A model generated the notes under the pieces. It did no database searches. It was not told the DNA's origin and saw only the letters and a program-made list of their open reading frames with translations. A program made the translations under genes and the position numbers. Of a stretch of 64,000 nucleotides of DNA, positions 56,664 through 64,000 are shown piece by piece (position 1 is the stretch's first letter; every line of letters begins with the position of its first letter). The stretch is from Amyelois transitella (Eukaryota > Arthropoda > Insecta > Lepidoptera > Pyralidae). The stretch spans positions 124,001 through 188,000 of the forward strand of contig NC_083511.1 of the NCBI RefSeq assembly GCF_032362555.1, written 5' to 3'.

Positions 56664-57190
56664 TAATCAAGTCTATATCTTTTGCGGGGTAGACAGAGCT
56701 AACAGTCTTGAACAGACGAAAAGGCCACGTTCAGCTGCATGGCTTATTGACGGAATTGAGATTCAAATAGTGATGGTTTGCTAGCCTACAAACGAATCTC
56801 AAGTTTATTAGCCTATCCTTTAGTTCTTACCTAGATAAATACTTATTATATATACGTTAAATGTCATGAATGACTCAGCCTATAGCTTATATTACAGTAG
56901 AGCATAGCTAATGGTTTCCAAATCAAACGTTCAGTTATCAGCTGAATGTTTCTCCAGCGCGGACCGCATCCAAAGCCGCGTCAAACCATGGCGACCACTC
57001 GGCTGGAATTCTAAACACACTTTTTACTTATTATACTCCGTTATTACCTATATGTAACATATAGTCACGTGTATATACATATAGACTGAAAGGCCTTGTT
57101 CAGCTGTATGGCTTTATGATGGAGATGAGGTTTAAATAGTGACAGGTGCTAGCCCATCGGCTCTAAAGGGAATCCCTTTTTACAAGCCCT
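56664..57190 (-). repeat. Two SINE-like partial copies
   Basis: 56664-56830 and 57060-57190 both show the reverse-orientation family start ('ggggtagacagagctaacag' in the first) and 'gacaggtgctagcccatcgg'-type middle, truncated before the end. Confidence 0.75.
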
Positions 57191-57272
57191 TATAGCCATT
57201 TTTCCCTGTGGAGGAGCCTGCTATTTATGACGCCAATCATGAATAGAAAAGATTTATTTACAAATATAGATT

Positions 57273-57530
57273 GGCGTGTGGTTCCCGGCACCAATACAAA
57301 AAAGAATAGGACCACTCCATCTCATTCTCATGGATGTCGTAAAAGGCGACTAAGGTATAGGCTTACAAAATTGGGACTCTTTTTTAGGCAATGGGCTAGC
57401 AACCTGTTACTATTTGGATCTCAATTCTATCATTAAGCCAAATAGCTGAACGTGGCCATTCAGTCTTTTCAAAGACTGTAGGCTCTGTCTACCCCGGAAG
57501 GGATATAGACGTGACCATATGTATGTACGT
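57273..57530 (+). repeat. SINE-like repeat, full copy (reference for the family)
   Basis: 258 bp from 'ggcgtgtggttcccggcacc' through 'gcaatgggctagcaacctgt' and 'gctgaacgtggccattcagt' to 'gggatatagacgtgaccata' and a short TATG tail. No convincing tRNA-type A and B boxes are visible in either direction, so the SINE label is provisional. Confidence 0.93.
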
Positions 57531-58543
57531 TGGACGATTTTTTTTCATAATATTCCGGCAAATACCTTAATCAAGTTCTTATTTATTATGATAATTTCTC
57601 TTTAAAATAGTTTTGTACTATCCAGTAGTCGCCCCTTACAGCTATATAGCAGTATTTCCCAGCTTTCCTCGTGCGCGCTAGTGTGATGCACATACAAACA
57701 ATGGCCATACAAATTGTGTAAGAATTACGTGTTATAATTGTTGCGCCGCTGAAACGCTACCGTTACAAAAGGCTTATAAGACCGCTCCATGGCTTCGGTA
57801 AGGCACTGTCCAGGCGCCCTCCAATGGGACGAGATATTATATTAAATACTAAATTAATATAAAATAACGGTAAAAAAAGTTTAAGGTGATTGTGTTTCTG
57901 AGAATAAGTAACAAAGTTGTATGACATTTCTTCATATTTTCCGGATTTCATTTAAGGATTTTTCTTCTGGTATGAAAATGTTATTTATTTCCGTTAATGT
58001 AATGGTCATGGCGCTAACCATAATGGCCTCATCATAACTCTTTTCCTATTATAAAATAGAGCTTAAAGCTCGCAGTTAATCTGAAGGCCAGACTTTATGG
58101 CAAACTTATTGCTTAATACAGAAATCTTTGTCGGAACTAGTTTTGATAGAAATTAAAACTGCACTTTCTGAAATAACTTACTGAACTTATATTTTTAACA
58201 TTTGGTATACATTAAGTACCTATTAACACCCGTGACTTCATAAAAAGTGTTCTAAATTAGATACATTCAACTTTTATTACATACGCGCTTATCTTTTTTA
58301 AATATTTTGTTCAATATTCTATTTTTGTTCTTATTTTTTTCTTAGTGGCCAGCAGTAACACTTTCAAATTATTGTAAACTTTATATTTTCAGTCATTGTA
58401 GATATTTTTATTGTTCTCCAAATTAAAAACGGTACCTATTTAAAAATTACAATTTTTTTATTTCATACATTCATTACACGTAGTCTGTTAATCTTTATAC
58501 TCTTAACAAGACTTTGGGTGAATCTTTTTAATACTATTACCTA

Positions 58544-58650
58544 GTATACATACATACATATAATCACGTCTATATCCCTTGCGGGGTAGACAGAGCCAAC
58601 GGTCTTGAAAAGACTGATAGGCCACGTTCAGCTGTTTGGCTTTATGATGG
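58544..58650 (-). repeat. SINE-like repeat, fragment
   Basis: Starts in the CATA tail and runs through 'cccttgcggggtagacagag' to 'ggctttatgatggaatt'. Confidence 0.8.
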
Positions 58651-60542
58651 AATTCAGTTACCTAGTGTTCATGTAAAAACTGTCTGTTCATTTTGGTGAA
58701 CTATTATTTTGTTTTATTTATTTTATGGTGCAGTAGTAATACATACAATTTAAAAAAATCTCAAGAGTTGCTCAAAAGTTACAGATAATTCATTTACTAT
58801 ATTTTGCCCGCAGCATCGCTTGCTTGAAAAATACTCTAAGCCCTTCTCCGTATAAACTTAAGAGTACTCCTAATTTACCGTATGCATCATTGTGCATTTT
58901 TAATATTAGTCAGGATGAACTAAAATATTCATAAATCACGAAAAAAAAGCTATGAAAACGTTAAATAAATTGATGTAAACTAAACAGTTTATTACACTTT
59001 ATCGTTAAAAATTATATGTTAGAAAAATATTGACTTGTCTAGCCTTTTAAAATATTTGTTGTGACGAGAGAGAATTTTGTAAAGTCAATGAAAAAGTAAA
59101 TATAATACTTAGCATTGAATAACATAATACATTAGGTCCCATGATTTAAGTAATTTTTTAATTTCTAACAAGTCAAGTCTTAATCAATCAAATTCAGTGT
59201 TAATTATCGTCGGTTCCAGAACTCTGTCTCACACTTGTGTATTTTTTCTAATATTTTTAACGATTGTGATCGCATCGGCTCGCTTTCTCACCAAGCGTTA
59301 CGTTTCGGTGGGAAATTAATATTAATCAAAGAAACCAAACATTGGCTCTTTCTACGACTCTCCAAAGCATGACTCACGTGGAAACGGAGTTGCGAGGTTA
59401 TGTCGTCCCCCCTTAGACTAAAGAATGAGTAACACACGACTTTAATATACTATTAAGATTATGTAGGAAGTCAAGAAAGGTTGCGCTGGTAGAGAGCAAA
59501 CGATGATCGGGGGGTTGGTACAGCCGTGGCTGGTGGCGGGACAGTACCCAGGTGATAACAATGATGAAGCTTTACAAATGCCGACAACCTCACGCTCCAT
59601 ACAAACATGACAATAGACGGCTGTCACAGCTCTGATGGATTCCATGTGGACAATGAGACATTTTGATTGCGATTTCACACTCGCTTACACTCCAATTTTT
59701 ATATACTCGAATATTATTTGAAACGAAATAAAGTTATTCAGCGTCAACTGTGAGTCACGGAGTGTCCGGAGGAGAAGAATAAAAATTATACGTTTGGATG
59801 ACGTAAGAGGTTACTAAAGGGATATTGCGTATAGTACATACATACATACATAAAATCACGCCTCTTTCCCGGAGGGGTAGGCAGAGACTATTGTGTATAG
59901 TATGCATGGTAAGAAATATAGATAAGAACCATCAGATAAAGCAAGCACAGTCGAGTTGTGGTAAACTTAGAGTTGCGTTCAAAATATTTTCCTTACTAGT
60001 AGTACTTAAATAATTAATTTGAAATACTTTTTCGACATATCAGCTGCATATTACACAAACTCATAACACTGTTATCCATGATCGATGGCGAAAAGATGTT
60101 TTTAATTTTGTCATTTCAATCCCTGGAATTGCAACAAAAGACATCATACTATAATTGAGGCAAAAATAACGGGTTCCAGAGAAGCATCCTAAATGTTTGT
60201 ACCGCGCCGGCGCACGTCCACGTGACGCTGTGCCCTGCATCACAATCAAGGCACGAGACACAAAGACACGCCGACAGACAAAGGGGCTTACCAACTGTTG
60301 ATAAATACTTGCCCTAAATAATGAACGACGACAGGTTAAAGAAGAGAGTTATGTTAAAAAAAAAATGTAAACAATGCTGGCCACTAAGAAAAAAAATAAT
60401 AATTTAAAATATTAAAAAGTTATAATTTTGAATGTTTGCATTCATTTTTAGAACAATAATTTCAAATAACTTTTAAAACAATAAGTTCAGCGATTTACTA
60501 AGAAGAGTCCAGTATGTAGGTACCTTTATCTTTTCGTTTCAG

Positions 60543-63500
60543 AAACTCCGGTGCAGACGCCAGCTACAGCGAGGTAGGACCGACAATGTCGAAAAAAAGT
60601 AAAGAAAAGGTTAGTAATGGTATACTTATTGAATTGAATATGTTTAAAAATTATCATGACATATGATTTTTGTGTAACCTCATAAATCCCGTGCAGATTG
60701 TTGAAGAAGATGAGAGAGAGTATATTTAAAATCAATCCGTAAATGGTAATTTGCCGTGTGGTTTCCGGCACCAATACCAAAAAAAAATAGGACCACTCCA
60801 TCTCTTTCCGATGGATGTTGTAAAAGGCGACTAAGGGATAGGCTTACAAACATGGGATTATTTTTTAGGCGATGGGCTAGCAACCTGTCACTAATTGAAT
60901 CTCAATTCTATCATTCAGCCAAATAGACGTGGCCATTCAGTCTTTTCAAGACTGTCGGCTCTGTCTAGCCCGCAAGGGAAATAGACGTGACCACATGTAT
61001 GCAATAAATACATACATACATACATACATATGATCACGTCTGTATCCCTTGCGGGGTAGACAGAGCCAACAGTAAATTAATAGTAATCCAATATTTTGTT
61101 GAAGGACGAAGCGATGGCCTCAAGCGAGGGGTTCAACCTGGACGGCATCTTGAGCGAGCTGGGCAGCTTCGGGAAGTACCAGCTGCTGCTGCTGGTGCTC
61201 CTGGCCTTCCGGGACTCCTTCCTCGCCATGTGCAACTTCAACTTCGTCTTCACCGCCGCCGAGGTCAATCACAGGTTTGATGATTTACAATATCTGATAA
61301 CATTCACTTTTTGCTGACGAATCCTGTAACGATTGATCGTTAAATTTGAAAAAGGTGGTTTGCACCTTCTTGTAAGTTTCCACGATTAAGGCGGCAAAAA
61401 ATCGATTTAGCTGAGTCCCACCTCGAGGAGAACTCATATTTTAATCCAAAATCATTTTCCCACATAAGATGGTTACTAGACTAGTCTGGACTGATGGTTG
61501 TTTTTTACGATGTCATATGAAATAGTTAACAAAAATAGAGAGCCCCGCTCGGTCGCCCAGGTACAACACAACAGTTGCTCATAACCGTAACTATAGCTAT
61601 CTCTAAACTTACCAATTATTTTAAAATATTTTTGGAACGGGTACACCCGTTTCAAAATAAATCTACATCAGAATGTAATTGTGACCAATGATTTTCTCCG
61701 AGTGCATAATATTGAATGTATAATCCATGCTCTTAATGTGATGGAAAATATTAAAGAGAAAACTACAAATCTAGGAAAGCAGCATAATTGTTATCAATAA
61801 AGCTAATTTAACATGTCGTGTGATTCTCGGCACCAATATAAAAAAAGAATTGAACCACTCCATATCTTTCCCACGGATGTCGCTAAAAAGGCGACTAAAG
61901 GATATAATAAGGGGGAAAAATGTGAAGCTAATGTTTTTATTCATACACCAGCTTGCCCGTAAAATGTATTTTATGTTTCTGACAAGTGCTAGAAATTGTT
62001 GCATGTTTTCGTATAATATTTGTTACGGCACCGATGATATAACATCGACATAAATAATAATGGAAGTTATAAATCTACATTTACTTTAGTATATAGCAAT
62101 AATTTATGATAAGCACGAGTGAATTCCGAAGATCATAAATTGGGAATAATATAATAAATATATATTTCTATACGACAAAGGTGTATTTTTATCTGGTAAA
62201 ACACTCAGTTTTAAGTATTTATGATTGTTGAAAGACACATATGTATGTATATTAATTTATAAAAGACCAGCATACGTTGGCATAGTACCTTCTCCGTTCT
62301 CTACACCATAAGAATGCAGATTTTCACTAAAATTCAAAGTGGTTTTACTGTGAAGAGGTTGATAACAAACAAATTTACTAATTTTTTTTTGGTCGGTCGG
62401 TTTTTTAAATATCATAATTACATGGGTTAAGCTGAAACTAGGTACTGAGAGAATTATACTACGTTAGACTCGAGTCTGAGCATTAAGAAACTCCTGCTTA
62501 CAACTAAGAATTTTAGTTTTCTTCTAAATGGCAAATAGATGAATACCAAAATTGTTTGTCTTTAATTAAATAAGTACATACATTCATATGTTCACGTCTA
62601 TATCCCTTGCGGGGTAGACAGAGCCAACAGTCTTGAAAGGACTGAATGGCCACGTTCAGCTATTTGGCTTAATGATAGTATTGAGATTCAAATAGTGACA
62701 GGTTGCTAGCCCATCGCCTAAAAAAGAATCCCAAGTTTGTAAGACTATCCCTTAGACGCCTTTTACGACATCCATGAGAAAGAGATGGAGTGGTCCTATT
62801 CTTTTTTGTATTGGTGCCGGGAACCACGGCGAATTAAATAAGTACCTATCATTATATGATAAATCAATAAATGTAAAGTTTGCAACGTGTTCGATATTTT
62901 CATTGTTTCCTATCATCGTTACATCTTAACGCTCAGTATACTTAATCAAATTGACATCCCTACGTATTTACCGTCAATAATACGATAACGATTATGTAAT
63001 AATACGTAAACACTATTACTAATTATGGCGTCATAGTTAAACTTAAAACCATTTTGTATTGACTACTTCTATGGCATATCGATTCTAACACGAAGGTCCC
63101 GCGTCCCCAGATCAAGATGAAAATGATCTCTTTGTGTTTTTTTTTCCTATCCATCCATAATAACATTTTAAATATAAATGAACGTATGGATTAGTTGACC
63201 GAATTCGGTGAAATATAGACCATGAGGAGTTTACATTAACGAGTATGTGTGTAGTATGTGTGAGTATGTGTTTAGGGTAATTATTTTATATCTGTGACGG
63301 CATTGGTTCTTCACTTACTCTATGGTTCAATGTTGTGAAATATATCTTTAAACATTAAATTTCCAGATGTCTCGTACCAGAATGTGAACCTCTAGACTCC
63401 AGATTCAACGCAAGTTGGACGGGATTCATCCTCAATGACCCCAGGACTTGCCAAAGACCAGAGTCGCTCCGAGAGTGGAACAGCTCCGCACCTGATAACT

Positions 63501-63613
63501 TCACCTCGCTGCTGGCTTCCAGCGAGTTCTGTTTGTCCCGCCGCTTCGTCTCCAATAAGACCGTGGCCTGCCAAGAGTTGGTGTACGAAAACTACAATAG
63601 CATCGTGGCTGAG
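60543..63613 (+). CDS. SLC22-type transporter, 5' part (SLC22-C)
   Basis: Exons 60543-60609 (ATG at 60586), 61105-61274 and 63367-63613 join in phases 0, 2 and 0, giving 147 residues before the right edge. Exon 1 gives MSKKSKEK. Exon 2 holds LDGILSELGSFGKYQLLLLV, TM1 and FTAAEVNHR. Exon 3 is the extracellular loop (CLVPECEPLD...), with sequons NAS, NSS, NFT and NKT and several cysteines, ending YENYNSIVAE. Intron positions after R|C and at the loop end match SLC22-A and SLC22-B. The loop is more divergent, so this is the most distant of the three. An in-frame ATG at 61114 (MASSEGFN) is an alternative start. Confidence 0.85.
60753..61000 (+). repeat. SINE-like repeat, full copy
   Basis: Full-length copy in SLC22-C intron 1 of the coding region, about 105 bp upstream of exon 2, followed by ATAC-rich sequence. 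Confidence 0.92.
61009..61073 (-). repeat. SINE-like repeat, inverted fragment
   Basis: The end of the family in reverse orientation ('cccttgcggggtagacagag'), facing the copy at 60753-61000 tail to tail. Its edge lies about 30 bp from the acceptor of the SLC22-C TM1 exon. Confidence 0.88.
61275..63366 (+). other. SLC22-C intron between TM1 and loop exons
   Basis: 2.1 kb, phase 2. Holds a SINE-like 5' fragment (61814-61905) and a full reverse copy (62578-62828). Nothing else is recognised. Confidence 0.7.
62578..62828 (-). repeat. SINE-like repeat, full copy
   Basis: Well-conserved reverse copy ending 'ttggtgccgggaaccacggc'. Confidence 0.92.
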
Positions 63614-64000
63614 GTATGTTTATCTTTTTAGAAATTTGAGCAATGCAGTTGTTTAAGCGGGGAAAATGACGATACTGTAATCTAGATCTGCACTCGATAA
63701 GTTTGAGGTAATACGCACACAAATTTACAAAGTAAAAAAACCTGTATGTCTCTCTTTTCCTATCTCACATCTTCGTATGTTTCTAGTTACACCCTCAGTC
63801 GTTCCCGTTTTGAGGTAAAGTTATTGGTAACGAGTTCTCGATTTTGTAGCCTTTCTTTTCCTTTGACTGATTTCCTTCATCGTCAAATATGAGCCTGTTG
63901 GTCACGCTTATCATCCATGTTAAGTCAGAATGTTTGAATGTTTTCAGCAGGCCAATCTGTGAATGAATTAATAACGTGAACTGGAGAATGACTGTTATGT
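63614..64000 (+). other. Start of the next SLC22-C intron
   Basis: Begins with GTATGT. No exon is recognised before the window ends; the next SLC22 exon (motif near GCxEWRR in the paralogues) should lie to the right. Confidence 0.6.

Larger units (their letters stand above)
51461..60542 (+). other. Probable SLC22-C first intron, 9 kb
   Basis: Apart from the orphan exon candidate and the repeats listed separately (55770-56060, 56664-56830, 57060-57190, 57273-57530, 58544-58650, 59838-59895), it shows no recognisable gene. 54680-54860 reads open on both strands (for example FREFDTRLRWLGRRNPVFAR on plus) and may be a decayed mobile element. Confidence 0.45.

Noticed and set aside
60061..60294. 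77-codon minus-strand frame with Arg/Cys-rich start
   Set aside because: No recognisable motif, no splice context, and the GC-rich part is short. It could be an old repeat, but I cannot support a gene.

Overview
The window is nuclear DNA from an insect, most probably a moth or butterfly. It is AT-rich, its genes are split by spliceosomal introns, and it is crowded with short interspersed repeats of types common in Lepidoptera: a roughly 250-bp SINE-like family with TATG tails, elements ending in a 'gacgaagtcgcgggc'-type motif, a 5'-truncated LINE and a BEL/Pao element. I cannot name the species.

Layout. (1) 1-10758, minus strand: the 5' part of an SLC22-type organic cation/carnitine transporter gene (SLC22-A). 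Its 9.2-kb first intron is filled with transposon remains, including a BEL/Pao element lacking its reverse transcriptase and a truncated LINE. (2) 12871-38523, minus strand: a two-pore-domain (K2P, TWIK-like) potassium channel with about 15 coding exons. The two pore exons are separated by a run of exons coding for an Arg/Glu/Asp-rich cytosolic loop of about 320 residues. Its 13.5-kb intron 4 holds a complete gene on the opposite strand (26204-33634) for a secreted protein with a six-cysteine segment and seven VGPGGPTGIIGP-like repeats. A tRNA-Gly(GCC) gene sits about 50 bp inside the other end of the same intron. (3) 40991-48308, plus strand: a complete seven-exon SLC22 gene (SLC22-B, 545 residues). 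Its third intron holds a heparan sulfate 3-O-sulfotransferase-like gene whose membrane anchor and catalytic domain lie in different frames. (4) 51.2-64 kb, plus strand: a third SLC22 paralogue (SLC22-C) running off the right edge, with a likely GC-rich 5' non-coding exon near 51.3 kb and SINE-like copies crowding its coding exons.

The three SLC22 genes share intron positions and phases, so they form a family expanded by local duplication and inversion, with the K2P channel between copies A and B. K2P and SLC22-B are divergently transcribed from a 2.5-kb spacer. Splice junctions were placed by reading GT/AG sites and checking reading phase: SLC22-B, the visible SLC22-A and SLC22-C exons and the nested secreted gene all join in frame. 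Two junctions in the K2P cytosolic loop remain ambiguous. The repeat families other than BEL/Pao, LINE and tRNA were recognised by repetition within the window or by general familiarity, not by a database search.
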